Shown: positions 51,743-60,299, counted from the stretch's first letter. The stretch is DNA of 64,000 nucleotides from Algivirga pacifica (GCF_039543525.1 NZ_BAABJX010000051.1:13708-77707), one strand, 5' to 3'. Made by a program: numbers and translations. Notes: generated from the letters alone by a model not told the origin.

Positions 51743-52162
51743 ATGAAGAACATTTTTTTAATCTTTCTAACTATCATCTCTTCTAGTTGCTTAAATCAAC
51801 AGAACAATCGTCTATCGTTATCTGAGTTAGATATTCAGAATTCAAAATGGGTTAATTCACCTATGCCTGAATTTCCTAAATGTGTAGATTCCTTAGTTTT
51901 TGAAGCCTCTAGAGGCTATGCATATTCTTGTGAAAGTGAGTTTAATTATGAGTTTAACTTTAGAGTTGATAATGACACTTTATATTTAGAGAGAATAGAT
52001 TTTGCTTCAGAAATGGATACTCTTGCTGAAGTTTCATCAAAGGAATGGTTCAAAATGACAGATAAAGGTCTTGTTTGGATAAAAGTGAAGAGAAAAAATG
52101 GAGAGATCTGGAATGATTTAGAAGATGAATATCTCAATCAATTTTACTACAAAAAGCTATAA
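51743..52162 (+). CDS. Hypothetical small lipoprotein
   Basis: 139 residues. The SPII signal is MKNIFLIFLTIISSSCLNQQ. The remainder is acidic and beta-rich, with FNYEFNFRVDNDTLYLERIDFAS and GLVWIKVKRKNGEIWNDLED. I do not recognise the family. The base composition is lower in GC than the core genes, as for the other island genes, which suits horizontal acquisition. It lies 57 bp before another lipoprotein gene. Confidence 0.72.
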   Translation: MKNIFLIFLTIISSSCLNQQNNRLSLSELDIQNSKWVNSPMPEFPKCVDSLVFEASRGYAYSCESEFNYEFNFRVDNDTLYLERIDFASEMDTLAEVSSKEWFKMTDKGLVWIKVKRKNGEIWNDLEDEYLNQFYYKKL

Positions 52163-52218
52163 ATCAAAGACTCTACGAGAGCTATACTTAGTGTTACCTG
52201 CACGCTGAAAAAACGACA

Positions 52219-52908
52219 ATGAGAAAAATACTAATAGGACTTCTATTAATCTTGACCATAAGTTGTCAAAGCCAAAATCAAGAACTCGAATACAGAAGTG
52301 TTGAATTTTACTTCGATCAAATAGCCGAACTTGAAGTCAATGAACTCATTGAACAAAAGGTATTAATTGACTCACTGACCATTGCTGACAAATATTTGGA
52401 TAAGGAAACAGAAGGATTGAATAAGGAAGGGGCAATGAAATATATGGAAGCCAGAATGATAGTCTACCAATCCTTCTTTAAAGATTATTTGTACCAGCAA
52501 CACCTTGAATATGGCGACAATGTTTATGTCTTATATTTTACAATCGCAGGATTTGATGACGTAGAATGGGATATTGTAAAATGGAACAAAAGTGATTGGA
52601 AGAATGATGACAAACTAAATCGTGACAAGCTGAAATCTGATTCTTCGTTGACAAAAATATTTTGGAACTATGACGAAGGACCTAAGAATATGGAGAATAT
52701 TAGATTGTTTATAGAAAACGATTACTTAGTATTTGAACGAGGAAATTTATACCATTCACTTTATGATTTGAAATCAGATTCACTTTTGTTCAACGAAGAA
52801 AGTCCTTGGCACGCCTCGAACGGAGAAGATAAAAACCAAATGAATGAGTGGATTAAAACAAATCTTCATGACAAAATTGAGGAGGAATTAAAAGAAAAAA
52901 GAAAATAA
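52219..52908 (+). CDS. Hypothetical lipoprotein in an attC-like cassette
   Basis: 229 residues. The SPII signal is MRKILIGLLLILTISCQSQN. The mature part is acidic and helical (ELEVNELIEQKVLIDSLTIADKYLDKE, AMKYMEARMIVYQSFFKDYLY), then has beta-rich segments FWNYDEGPKNMENIRLFIEN. No known family recognised. It is enclosed by GTTACCTGC (52193-52201) and GCAGGTAAC (52914-52922), the arrangement expected of one gene cassette: the start of the cassette and the first arm of its own site are exact complements. Confidence 0.75.
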   Translation: MRKILIGLLLILTISCQSQNQELEYRSVEFYFDQIAELEVNELIEQKVLIDSLTIADKYLDKETEGLNKEGAMKYMEARMIVYQSFFKDYLYQQHLEYGDNVYVLYFTIAGFDDVEWDIVKWNKSDWKNDDKLNRDKLKSDSSLTKIFWNYDEGPKNMENIRLFIENDYLVFERGNLYHSLYDLKSDSLLFNEESPWHASNGEDKNQMNEWIKTNLHDKIEEELKEKRK

Positions 52909-52913
52909 AACCA

Positions 52914-52981
52914 GCAGGTAACAAAGGCTATAAATCATGGTGCGAAGCGACATGATTTATAGCCAAAACGTTGTGTTACGC
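52914..52981 (+). other. attC-like recombination site
   Basis: The 5' arm AGGTAAC (52916-52922) pairs with GTTACGC (52975-52981) for five bases. Inside are perfect 14-bp arms GGCTATAAATCATG (52926-52939) and CATGATTTATAGCC (52951-52964) around an 11-nt loop, and unpaired AAAACGTTGT on the right side only. Asymmetric unpaired bases, size (~68 bp) and position directly after a stop and before a start fit an integron attC. Canonical R sequences (RYYYAAC/GTTRRRY) are not matched fully. No integrase is in the window. Confidence 0.45.
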
Positions 52982-52984
52982 AAG

Positions 52985-53782
52985 ATGAAAAAATATAAAC
53001 TGTTTATTATTATTGGATTCTTTGGGGTATTTGGATGTAACCAAACAGCAAAGGAACAAAAAGCTGAAGAATTGAAATCGACAACCGAAACTGAAAAGAC
53101 GGTCAATCAAACAATATTTGGAGAAGAAGTTACTTTTAACTACTCTGATTTTGAGGATTTAAAGAATAATAAGTATTACGACCGATTCGAAATAGGAACA
53201 CTGAGTACTCCAACTGGGCAAATAGTTTGTACAGATCCAATGTATAGAGAACTTGGACTCCCTCAATCTTGGACAGTAAAACCTGGTGATTATCCAGTTA
53301 ACATCTACATCGGATTAGAAGAAGACTTTCAAGGGAGAGTTGCATATGCAGAAATAATCTTTTCTCAATCAGCTGTTACAGAATGGAGAATGTCTTTGAT
53401 TTCTGAAGATCTTCTCCAAGATGATTTTGAAAAGAAAATGAATGGTATGTACCCAGTCGAAAACGGACTCGGTTCTTTCTCTGATTACTCTGTTTGGAAA
53501 TCTTATTGTTCAAAAATTGAGGAGTTCTATGAAAATACGCCTGAAGGTAATTTCTATCTTGATGAACTGGAGCCTCTTTTTAAAGCAAACGAAAACATCC
53601 CTCAATCATCCAGAGGTGAAGATTGGATAAATTACAGAATTAGCGATACAGGGAATATTATAATGTTTGGAACGGGGTATGGTGACGGTTTTTATCCTAG
53701 ATATGTTGGATATGACAAATATGGAAATGCTGTAAAATTAATTACTGATTATATTCAACTTACTTATGATGAAGAAAAGTAA
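52985..53782 (+). CDS. DUF4241-family lipoprotein
   Basis: 265 residues from ATG 52985. This start gives the SPII signal MKKYKLFIIIGFFGVFGCNQ; the longer frame runs back into the attC-like stem. After a Lys/Glu linker the domain reads IGTLSTPTGQIVCTDPMYRE, KPGDYPVNIYIGLEEDFQGR, then FGTGYGDGFYPRYVGYDKYG, matching the DUF4241 pattern (TPTGxIVxxDP, PGxYPV, GDGxY). DUF4241 proteins are poorly understood and are often linked to immunity in toxin systems. The gene starts 3 bp after the attC-like site. Confidence 0.8.
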   Translation: MKKYKLFIIIGFFGVFGCNQTAKEQKAEELKSTTETEKTVNQTIFGEEVTFNYSDFEDLKNNKYYDRFEIGTLSTPTGQIVCTDPMYRELGLPQSWTVKPGDYPVNIYIGLEEDFQGRVAYAEIIFSQSAVTEWRMSLISEDLLQDDFEKKMNGMYPVENGLGSFSDYSVWKSYCSKIEEFYENTPEGNFYLDELEPLFKANENIPQSSRGEDWINYRISDTGNIIMFGTGYGDGFYPRYVGYDKYGNAVKLITDYIQLTYDEEK

Positions 53783-53962
53783 ATGATACCACAAAATTCT
53801 ATATGCAATCATTGCTAGTCTGTGGCTGAGGTATTTCATAGAAAGCCTGTCAATCAGCTAGAATTACTCGGTGATAAATCAAACCTTAAACGGCTACGCT
53901 TCATACACGTAACGTTAAGCGTAATTGATAAAATACTTATTACACCTGTCAAACCATAAAAA

Positions 53963-54403
53963 ATGAATCTTTCAAAACGCTTAGAAAACTTGATTCTCCG
54001 GTGTGGTATTCTTGCTTCATTCGGACTTCTTAGCTGCGGGTCCGTTGGGATTGAAAACTGTGACAAGAAGACACTACATTATTCTGAACTGCCCAAGGAG
54101 GTGAAGAATGTAGTATTTGAAGGTTATTTTGAAGATCCACATAGCTCAAATAATTATTCCAGTTTTAAAGACCTCAATGAGCCATATAGGTATTTTGAAT
54201 CTATTGAGCAAACCTTTCTACCTTGGGTATACAGACAGTATTTACATAGGATTGAAGATGGGGAAATCTTCAAAATAGAGATAAGTTCGGAGCATGGATC
54301 ACCAAAAATAGTGCTCAATGATTACTTATACGTTGCACAGCATTATAATATCCATAAATCAGACAGCTCCAATTATTCCTTTACAAGATATACTTTGGAA
54401 TAG
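53963..54403 (+). CDS. Hypothetical lipoprotein
   Basis: 146 residues. The N-terminus MNLSKRLENLILRCGILASF leads to GLLSCGSV, an SPII lipobox after a rather long n-region. The mature part is Tyr- and acid-rich: SSNNYSSFKDLNEPYRYFES, FLPWVYRQYLHRIEDGE. I recognise no family. A weak attC-like hairpin (CTTAA...TTAAG, 53885-53920, containing GTTAAGC) precedes it, so it may be another cassette gene. Confidence 0.65.
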   Translation: MNLSKRLENLILRCGILASFGLLSCGSVGIENCDKKTLHYSELPKEVKNVVFEGYFEDPHSSNNYSSFKDLNEPYRYFESIEQTFLPWVYRQYLHRIEDGEIFKIEISSEHGSPKIVLNDYLYVAQHYNIHKSDSSNYSFTRYTLE

Positions 54404-54455
54404 AGTGAAAAAACACCCATTGGTTTGTACATCATTGAAAAAGTAAAAGTGAATT

Positions 54456-55010
54456 ATGTTAGATTTTCAAAAAACGATACATTCTGAAAAAGTCTTTTTG
54501 AGACCAATGAACGTTGAAGATTTCGAGGAAATGAAAACTTTGACAGCCGACCCAAAAATGTGGTATTACTTTACTGCGGACCTTTCTGATAGCTCAGTCT
54601 TAAAACAATGGATTGAGACGGCTTTGTCTGAGCTCGAACAGCATAAGGCATTGCCTTTGGTTATCATAGATCCAATCAATGATAATATTATAGGAACAAC
54701 GAGAATTGGAAATATTTCAGAAGTCAATAAACGAGTCGAAATAGGATGGACTTGGATCTCAAAAGCATATCAGGGGACTGGCATAAATGGGCACGTCAAA
54801 AAGTTACTGTTCAACTATCTGTTTACCGAAACAGAAACCTTAAGAATTGAGTTTAAAACCGATGTTCTAAATATTCCCGCTAAAAAAGCAATGGAAAAGG
54901 TTGGACTCGTGAAGGAAGGGGTGCTAAGAAGTCATACTTTAATGACCAATAATCGAAGAAGAGATACTTTGTATTATAGTATATTGAAAGATGAATGGGA
55001 TGAAAAATAA
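54456..55010 (+). CDS. GNAT-family acetyltransferase, RimJ/RimL type
   Basis: 184 residues. Typical of the RimJ/RimL group: SEKVFLRPMNVEDFEEMKTL at the start, IIGTTRIGNISEVNKRVEIGWTWISKAYQG as the acetyl-CoA-side strand, and EFKTDVLNIPAKKAMEKVGLVKEGVLRSH at the end. It should acetylate an amine, such as a protein N-terminus, drug or polyamine; the target is unknown. Acetyltransferases are frequent among integron cassette genes, which fits this island. Confidence 0.9.
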   Translation: MLDFQKTIHSEKVFLRPMNVEDFEEMKTLTADPKMWYYFTADLSDSSVLKQWIETALSELEQHKALPLVIIDPINDNIIGTTRIGNISEVNKRVEIGWTWISKAYQGTGINGHVKKLLFNYLFTETETLRIEFKTDVLNIPAKKAMEKVGLVKEGVLRSHTLMTNNRRRDTLYYSILKDEWDEK

Positions 55011-55044
55011 CTGTTTATAACAAAACTGTTGTGCAATACTCTAT

Positions 55045-55217
55045 ATCCTGGTCAAAAAGTTTAGCGTTGCTGTAAAGTCCAGATGACTACAAAAGTGACA
55101 AAACGCTCTTTGACCTGCCGTTTACCACTAAATTAGAGCAGTGCAAAACTGATAGTCTGGTCTCAGAGCGCAAATATTCTCGTGCCTCGAATACTCGCTG
55201 AACTCTGAGACCAGATG
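55045..55217 (+). repeat. 173-bp two-hairpin direct repeat, copy 1
   Basis: About 94% identical to 56942-57114 (about 10 differences, nearly all transitions). Hairpin 1: GTCAAAAAGTTTAGCG with CGCTCTTTGAC; hairpin 2: GGTCTCAGAGCG with CGCTGAACTCTGAGACC. Each has a 4-nt one-sided bulge (TTCA or TTTA), on the left arm in the first and the right arm in the second. Confidence 0.92.
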
Positions 55218-55243
55218 AAGCCTTCTGATATAATCAATACTCT

Positions 55244-55430
55244 ATGCGACTAGAATTAACCTTTACATTGCTTACTATTCTAATATCTTGCTCATCAGTA
55301 AAGTATAGGTACCGTTTATATAAAAGCCTTAGCTCATAGGTTTGATGATCAAATGTCGACAAGAGTGTCATTGACAAAAGGTGGTAATACAGAAGGAGGG
55401 CGGTATGTTATACCCGTTACGCTCGATTAA
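55244..55430 (+). pseudogene. Frameshifted small lipoprotein remnant
   Basis: ATG 55244 opens a 31-codon frame with an SPII-like signal (MRLELTFTLLTILISCSSVK) that ends at TAG 55337-55339. A second frame, open from ~55302 to TAA 55428-55430, reads MSTRVSLTKGGNTEGGRYVI. The two would join into one ~60-residue lipoprotein with a single frameshift between 55300 and 55335. The protein is unknown, and the join is inferred. Confidence 0.35.
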
Positions 55431-55523
55431 AAGAAGTGTTTAGGTGTTATTAGATCGTGAGTAATGAATGCAAACCGTTTGTTTGAATGTCGAGTGTCTT
55501 ATATACCTAATAATAATTCAAAG

Positions 55524-56162
55524 ATGAAACAAAGTGTAATTTTCATATTGCTACTGATAGGGGGAGCAATACAATCCGAGGCCCAAACTCAACCGTCTGT
55601 GCTCTACGAAAAAGCTTACGACTATCTCAATGACTCAATTGTTAAAATACAGTATGTTGATAGTAAAACATTTGCTGATCATTGTGAGGATTGTTGTGTC
55701 CGAAGGGCTAATGGAAGGAGGGCTAGACTGAAATTTGAGAGCGAACTTCAAGTTGCATATAAATTTAATGAGATTCGTAGAGGCTTCCCTATAGAAGACT
55801 ATATCAAAAGAAACTATAACTTATCCCATGAATGTATTGTCGCTCTTCGAATGGGACTAAACACTTGTGAGGAAGTCAATGAAATTATTGATTCACTTTC
55901 AGTTTTTTTTGGGGATTATACCATGAAGGATGAAGACGAAATCATTGGCTCATTACAAGCGTTACCCTCAAAAAGGAAAGATGGTTATCAAGTCTTTTTT
56001 TCAGACATCTATAAGAACACCCTATCGGCAGAGTTAATGAGTTTTTGTACGCCTTATGATACTGGAGCTTGGTATGGACGGTCAACTTTTTTCTTTTTTA
56101 TCTTTGATGAAGGAGGTGAAATAAAAGAAATCTATTCAGGCCAGCCGATACATTATAATTAA
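55524..56162 (+). CDS. Hypothetical exported protein
   Basis: 212 residues from ATG 55524, which gives a signal peptide (MKQSVIFILLLIGGAIQSEA) cleaved before QTQPS; the longer frame at 55464 only adds an unrelated N-terminus. The mature protein has a cluster of cysteines, FADHCEDCCVRRANGRRA and later HECIVALRMGLNTCEEVNE, which could form disulfides in the periplasm. It ends with a beta-rich segment YGRSTFFFFIFDEGGEIKEI. The family is not recognised. It lies between the two 173-bp repeats. Confidence 0.65.
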   Translation: MKQSVIFILLLIGGAIQSEAQTQPSVLYEKAYDYLNDSIVKIQYVDSKTFADHCEDCCVRRANGRRARLKFESELQVAYKFNEIRRGFPIEDYIKRNYNLSHECIVALRMGLNTCEEVNEIIDSLSVFFGDYTMKDEDEIIGSLQALPSKRKDGYQVFFSDIYKNTLSAELMSFCTPYDTGAWYGRSTFFFFIFDEGGEIKEIYSGQPIHYN

Positions 56163-56198
56163 GCTTCCCTGAACCTATAAAAATAACAAAATCAACTT

Positions 56199-56885
56199 AT
56201 GAAACTAGAAATTATAGGAAGTGGACTTGCCAGAACAGGCACCATGTCCCTAAAAAATGCATTGGAGGAGCTAACTCAGGCGCCATGTTATCATATGATT
56301 GAATTGCTCAAGGATCCTTCACGCTTATCTATTCTACAACAAGGGCATAAGCAAGGGAATACCGATTGGGAGTCATTTTTTAGCGGTTTCAAAAGTGTTG
56401 TCGATTACCCAGGGTGTCTTTATGTTGAAGACATGCTTAAGTTAAACCCCGATTTAAAAGTCATTCATACTAGCAGGGACCCGGAACAATGGTATGAAAG
56501 CGTTTTGAATACGGTGTATAGAGGTGTTCCAAATGGTTTCAGTGATATATTGAGAATGATTAAAAACTCAATCCTTTACAAGGACTTCAGAAAGGTTTCT
56601 CCTGTATTTATGTTCAATGATAAAATCATTTGGAAAGGGCAGTTTGAATCAAAATTTCAGGACAAAGATTTTGCTATAAAAGTCTTTTTGGAGCATGAGG
56701 AATACATTAAGAGGATCGTTCCCAAAGAGCAACTGCTTATTTATAATATCAATGATGGATGGGGTCCTTTGTGCGACTTCCTGAACACCAATGTTCCTGA
56801 TAATTCATTTCCAAAGTCAAATCAACGTGTAGAGTTCAATGAAAAAATGGACGAGTTGTTGATTAGAGGAAAGTTTGTAGAATAA
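56199..56885 (+). CDS. Sulfotransferase-family protein
   Basis: 228 residues. The PAPS-binding P-loop analogue is IIGSGLARTGTMSLKNALEE, and the second PAPS-binding motif is KVIHTSRDPEQWYESVLNTV, followed by FLEHEEYIKRIVPKEQLLIYN, as in the Sulfotransfer family proteins that start with GxGRTGTxSLK. It should transfer a sulfo group to an unknown acceptor, though some relatives lack shown activity. It starts 36 bp after the preceding gene and is followed by the second 173-bp repeat. Confidence 0.85.
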   Translation: MKLEIIGSGLARTGTMSLKNALEELTQAPCYHMIELLKDPSRLSILQQGHKQGNTDWESFFSGFKSVVDYPGCLYVEDMLKLNPDLKVIHTSRDPEQWYESVLNTVYRGVPNGFSDILRMIKNSILYKDFRKVSPVFMFNDKIIWKGQFESKFQDKDFAIKVFLEHEEYIKRIVPKEQLLIYNINDGWGPLCDFLNTNVPDNSFPKSNQRVEFNEKMDELLIRGKFVE

Positions 56886-56941
56886 GAAGTGGATATTTTT
56901 CTTATCCTAATACTCTGAGACCAGATAAAAAAAGAATTTGA

Positions 56942-57114
56942 ATCCTAGTCAAAGAGTTCAGCGTTGCTGTAAAGTCTAGGTGACTACAAAAGTGATAAAG
57001 CGCTCTTTGACTTGCCGTTTACCACTAAATTAGAGCAGTGCAAAACCGATAGTGTGGTCTCAGAGCGCAAATATTCTCGTGCCTCGAATACTCGCTGAAC
57101 TCTGAGACCAGATG
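56942..57114 (+). repeat. 173-bp two-hairpin direct repeat, copy 2
   Basis: Same length and structure as 55045-55217. In this copy hairpin 1 is GTCAAAGAGTTCAGCG with CGCTCTTTGAC and is perfectly paired apart from the TTCA bulge. A partial right end (ACTCTGAGACCAGAT) lies just upstream at 56912-56926, a likely remnant of another copy. It lies between convergent genes. Confidence 0.92.
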
Positions 57115-57143
57115 GAGAGGCTAACGAAAAAAGCTAACAGAGA

Positions 57144-57782
57144 TTAAATCTTTTTCGACAACACCTTTCTCTCCAGCCTTTCATATAGCTTTGTCAGCGT
57201 ATAATCAATTTCTTTCTCCTCGCAGCACTTGATCATGACCTGTGCCAGTTCGACCTTCTCTTCTTCTCTGACAGAAACCAGGTCAATAAAAAGAGGAGTT
57301 CGGTTGGCTTCTTTCATTACAAACTTGAAGCCGCTGATCTGGATTTCTACTGAAGCGACTTCTTCAAAAAGGATATAACGGCCAGGAAGTAACTTACTGC
57401 CCCATCGTTGCTCATTGAAATAGCTTCTTTGCTTTTGCTGCTCTAAATTGAAAAGGATCCCCTGATGATCAATCTGTACGGACTGTGTGGTAGAAACAGG
57501 ATCCGGTAGTTCGCCTGTTTTCAGTGTCTTGAAGATATGGAAGCTTTTTTGAAGTAATGCTGTTCCGGCAATGAGTGGGATAACATATAAAATAATGCGG
57601 TCAGATTGTATAATGGAAGTATACCAATCCCGGTCCAGATAAAGCTCCACCAGAACGATTACAAAATCTATAGCAATAATTCCCCATCCTATTTTTTGGT
57701 AAAGTTCTCGCTTCCAGTAGCCTTTTTCTCCTTTTTTTGAAAGCTTGTTGCTACCGCTTGTTAATTCTATATTGTAGTTCAT
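57144..57782 (-). CDS. Hypothetical membrane protein
   Basis: 212 residues. Residues ~1-25 are a charged cytoplasmic start, followed by two close membrane helices (IGWGIIAIDFVIVLVELYL and DRIILYVIPLIAGTALLQK), then a ~120-residue soluble domain with SVQIDHQGILFNLEQQKQRS, LPGRYILFEEVASVEIQISG and a C-terminal helix of Leu/Lys/Glu. It resembles PH-like bPH domains of small membrane proteins, but I cannot confirm this. It is the only minus-strand gene in the island and converges on the sulfotransferase gene. Confidence 0.65.
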   Translation of the reverse strand: MNYNIELTSGSNKLSKKGEKGYWKRELYQKIGWGIIAIDFVIVLVELYLDRDWYTSIIQSDRIILYVIPLIAGTALLQKSFHIFKTLKTGELPDPVSTTQSVQIDHQGILFNLEQQKQRSYFNEQRWGSKLLPGRYILFEEVASVEIQISGFKFVMKEANRTPLFIDLVSVREEEKVELAQVMIKCCEEKEIDYTLTKLYERLERKVLSKKI

Positions 57783-58001
57783 ATTTGTAGAGAGATAGTT
57801 TTAAATTGTTTACGGAAAAAATAAATGAGGGGAGGGTTAACAGAAACTACAAGTAGTCGTGAAAAACAATTATCTAAAATAAAGAACGTACTTCCTTTAC
57901 GGTCTGCTAGTCGAATATTGTACCTATCCCAAGCTCTTATGGAAATATTGGTTTTACAGCATAATAGGTCGTCACGAAGTGATATTTCACACAGATAAAT
58001 A

Positions 58002-58496
58002 ATGAAAATGAAACATATCAAAATTGAACTAAAATGGGCAGTTATCTTTACTGCAGTCACATTGCTTTGGATGGTGCTTGAAAAACTAAGTGGACTACAT
58101 GATCAATACATTGACTATCACTTGTACCTCACCAATCTTTTTGCCATCCCAGCAATCATCGTAATGGTGATGGCATTAAAGGATAAAAAGAATAATTTTT
58201 ATGGAGGGCAAATAAGTTATAAGGAAGGGCTTATATCCGGAATTATCCTGTCCATTTTCATTGCCTTATTAAGTCCATTAGCACAATGGATTACCTCTTA
58301 TCTCATCACTCCGGAGTATTTTACCAACGTGATCAAGCGTTCAGTAGAACTAGGATATTATCAAACGATTGCCGAAGCCGAAGCTAATTTCAATTATGAG
58401 AATTATGCGATCCAAGGAGTAATAGGCGCTTTGGTCATGGGAATAATTACGATGGCAATTGCTATGATTTTCATTAGAACAAAAGAGGGGGAATAA
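58002..58496 (+). CDS. DUF4199-domain membrane protein
   Basis: 164 residues with four hydrophobic helices. The start is MKMKHIKIELKWAVIFTAVT, and the family landmarks are LTNLFAIPAIIVMVMALKDKKN, GQISYKEGLISGIILSIFIA and a final helix with GVIGALVMGIITMAIAMIFI. DUF4199 proteins are common in Bacteroidota, where their role is unknown. An ATG at 58008 would remove two residues. It is followed at 58502 by a family-A palindrome. Confidence 0.88.
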   Translation: MKMKHIKIELKWAVIFTAVTLLWMVLEKLSGLHDQYIDYHLYLTNLFAIPAIIVMVMALKDKKNNFYGGQISYKEGLISGIILSIFIALLSPLAQWITSYLITPEYFTNVIKRSVELGYYQTIAEAEANFNYENYAIQGVIGALVMGIITMAIAMIFIRTKEGE

Positions 58497-58501
58497 TAGG
58501 G

Positions 58502-58734
58502 TTCATTGAGGTGTGATAAACCGCATACTACCTGACCGCTTTGTTGAATCGTTGAATCGTTGAATTGAGCTTCGCTCGTTGATTTGAGTTGAACTGTTGA
58601 TTGATATATATTTATACTCATACAACATATCAACTCAAATCAACGAGCGAAGCTCAATTCAACTCACCGAAGGTGAAATTCAACGATTCAACAAAGCGGT
58701 TTGGCAGTATGGTAGTTATTTATTCAACCTTAAC
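58502..58734. repeat. Family-A nested palindrome with a compensated arm change
   Basis: The outer arms end with CCGCTTTGTTGAATCGTTGAAT and the complement, and TTCAACCTTAA on the right. The inner arms read GATTTGAGTTGA and TCAACTCAAATC; all other family copies have GATTCGAG/CTCGAATC, so both arms changed together. The left arm has only the word GAGC-TTC-GCTC; the right has GAGC-GAA-GCTC and CACC-GAA-GGTG. Confidence 0.9.
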
Positions 58735-58824
58735 CAACCTCAGCCATAAATTGCTTCCCTATCAATATTGGAAAAGTGATAACAAAACCCTTTTCCCATT
58801 CGTTAGATCAGGAAATACAATTTT

Positions 58825-60255
58825 ATGACTTGGTTAAAACACACATATAAAACGCAGCTTCCCAAAAGCCTATACTCAGTACAGGCTCCGGAGTTTGTCA
58901 GCAATCCTGAAATGGTCCTGTACAATAAGGCGTTGGCGGAGGAGTTAGGCGTAGAGGAATATTTAAAGGAAGAAGAAAAGGCATTGGCCTATCTTTCGGG
59001 GAATGAGACCGTGCCGGAGAGTGAGGCGATTGCTCAGGCATATGCAGGACATCAGTTTGGACACTTTAACCTCCTTGGAGATGGACGTGCAGTGCTATTG
59101 GGGGAGATGAAGACCGGCAAGGGCTTGTATGACCTACAGCTCAAGGGTTCCGGAAAAACAGCCTATTCCAGAAGGGGAGATGGCAGGGCAACCTTGTACT
59201 CTATGCTAAGGGAATACCTGATCAGTGAAGCCATGCATGCATTGCGTATCCCTACCACAAGAAGTCTGTCGGTAGTCAAAACGACAGATGCCGTGTATCG
59301 GGAGCAAACGCATGAGGGCGGGATCCTATCCAGAGTAGCGGCAAGCCATATCCGTGTGGGTACTTTTGAGTATGCACGTTACTTCGGGGAGGCCGGAGAC
59401 CTACAGGAGTTACTGGAATACACCATTCAAAGACACTATCCGGAATTAAAGGACCATCAAAATCAGGCTTTGGCCCTACTGCAGACAGTGATGCAAAAGC
59501 AGAAGGCCTTAATCATTGATTGGCTAAGAGTTGGGTTTATCCACGGGGTGATGAATACCGATAATATGGCCATCTCTGGGGAAACCATCGATTACGGTCC
59601 TTGTGCCTTTATGAACGCCTACCATCCCAATACGGTGTTTAGCTCCATTGATACACAAGGTCGATACGCTTACGGCAGCCAGCCTAAAATGGCCTACTGG
59701 AACCTGAGGGTCTTAGCCAACGCACTCCTTCCGTTGATCGATAAGGAAGAAGAAGCGGCCAAGGAAAAAGCACAGGAAGTGTTGAATCAGTTCCCGGAGG
59801 ACTTCTCCAAGGCCTATTTTGAGATGATGTGCCATAAGCTGGGCATTGCGAACCCCGTTGAAGAAGATCGCCCGTTGGTAGAGGATTGTCTGGGCTACCT
59901 TATAGAATATAAAGTAGACTATACCAACTTCTTTACCGCACTGAGAAGAGGAGGGGAGTTGATAGACAAGTTGAGAAAGGAAGAGGTATTTGAAACTTGG
60001 TATACGAAATGGGAAAAGGCAAGAGTGCGAGAGAGCAGTGTCGCAGAAAGTGATGCTTTAATGAAGCAAAATAATCCGGTTATCATTCCAAGAAACCACT
60101 TGGTAGAAGAGGTGTTAAAGGCCGGAGCTTCAGGAGATATGCAATCTTTTCATACCTTTTTAGAGGAGTTATCCTCACCTTATGAGGATACATTCTCGAT
60201 ACAGGTTGTGCCTGCCAATTTCGATTCGGATTATCGAACGTATTGTGGGACATAA
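58825..60255 (+). CDS. selO: Protein adenylyltransferase SelO (YdiU)
   Basis: 476 residues, the usual bacterial SelO length. SelO is a pseudokinase-fold enzyme that transfers AMP from ATP to Ser/Thr/Tyr of redox proteins. Visible: AQAYAGHQFGHFNLLGDGRA (residues ~70-90), the nucleotide loop LKGSGKTAYSRRGDGRATLY, and the metal-binding GVMNTDNMAISGETIDYGPC (Asn244-Asp246 and Asp256). The C-terminus ends TYCGT, with Cys474 where eukaryotic SelO carries selenocysteine; it may form a regulatory disulfide. A strong terminator follows at 60300. Confidence 0.96.
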   Translation: MTWLKHTYKTQLPKSLYSVQAPEFVSNPEMVLYNKALAEELGVEEYLKEEEKALAYLSGNETVPESEAIAQAYAGHQFGHFNLLGDGRAVLLGEMKTGKGLYDLQLKGSGKTAYSRRGDGRATLYSMLREYLISEAMHALRIPTTRSLSVVKTTDAVYREQTHEGGILSRVAASHIRVGTFEYARYFGEAGDLQELLEYTIQRHYPELKDHQNQALALLQTVMQKQKALIIDWLRVGFIHGVMNTDNMAISGETIDYGPCAFMNAYHPNTVFSSIDTQGRYAYGSQPKMAYWNLRVLANALLPLIDKEEEAAKEKAQEVLNQFPEDFSKAYFEMMCHKLGIANPVEEDRPLVEDCLGYLIEYKVDYTNFFTALRRGGELIDKLRKEEVFETWYTKWEKARVRESSVAESDALMKQNNPVIIPRNHLVEEVLKAGASGDMQSFHTFLEELSSPYEDTFSIQVVPANFDSDYRTYCGT

Positions 60256-60299
60256 ACCTATATTGGAATACTGACTCAGGCAGAGGGAGTTTGCTAGCT

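Noticed and set aside
53885..53925. Second attC site before the 53963 lipoprotein
   Set aside because: GTTAAGC fits R', but the stem is short (CTTAA/TTAAG plus ACG/CGT) and the cassette ends do not match; kept only as a weak hint.
57779..58060. Minus-strand 93-codon frame overlapping the DUF4199 gene
   Set aside because: It is antisense to the better-supported DUF4199 gene and shows no domain.
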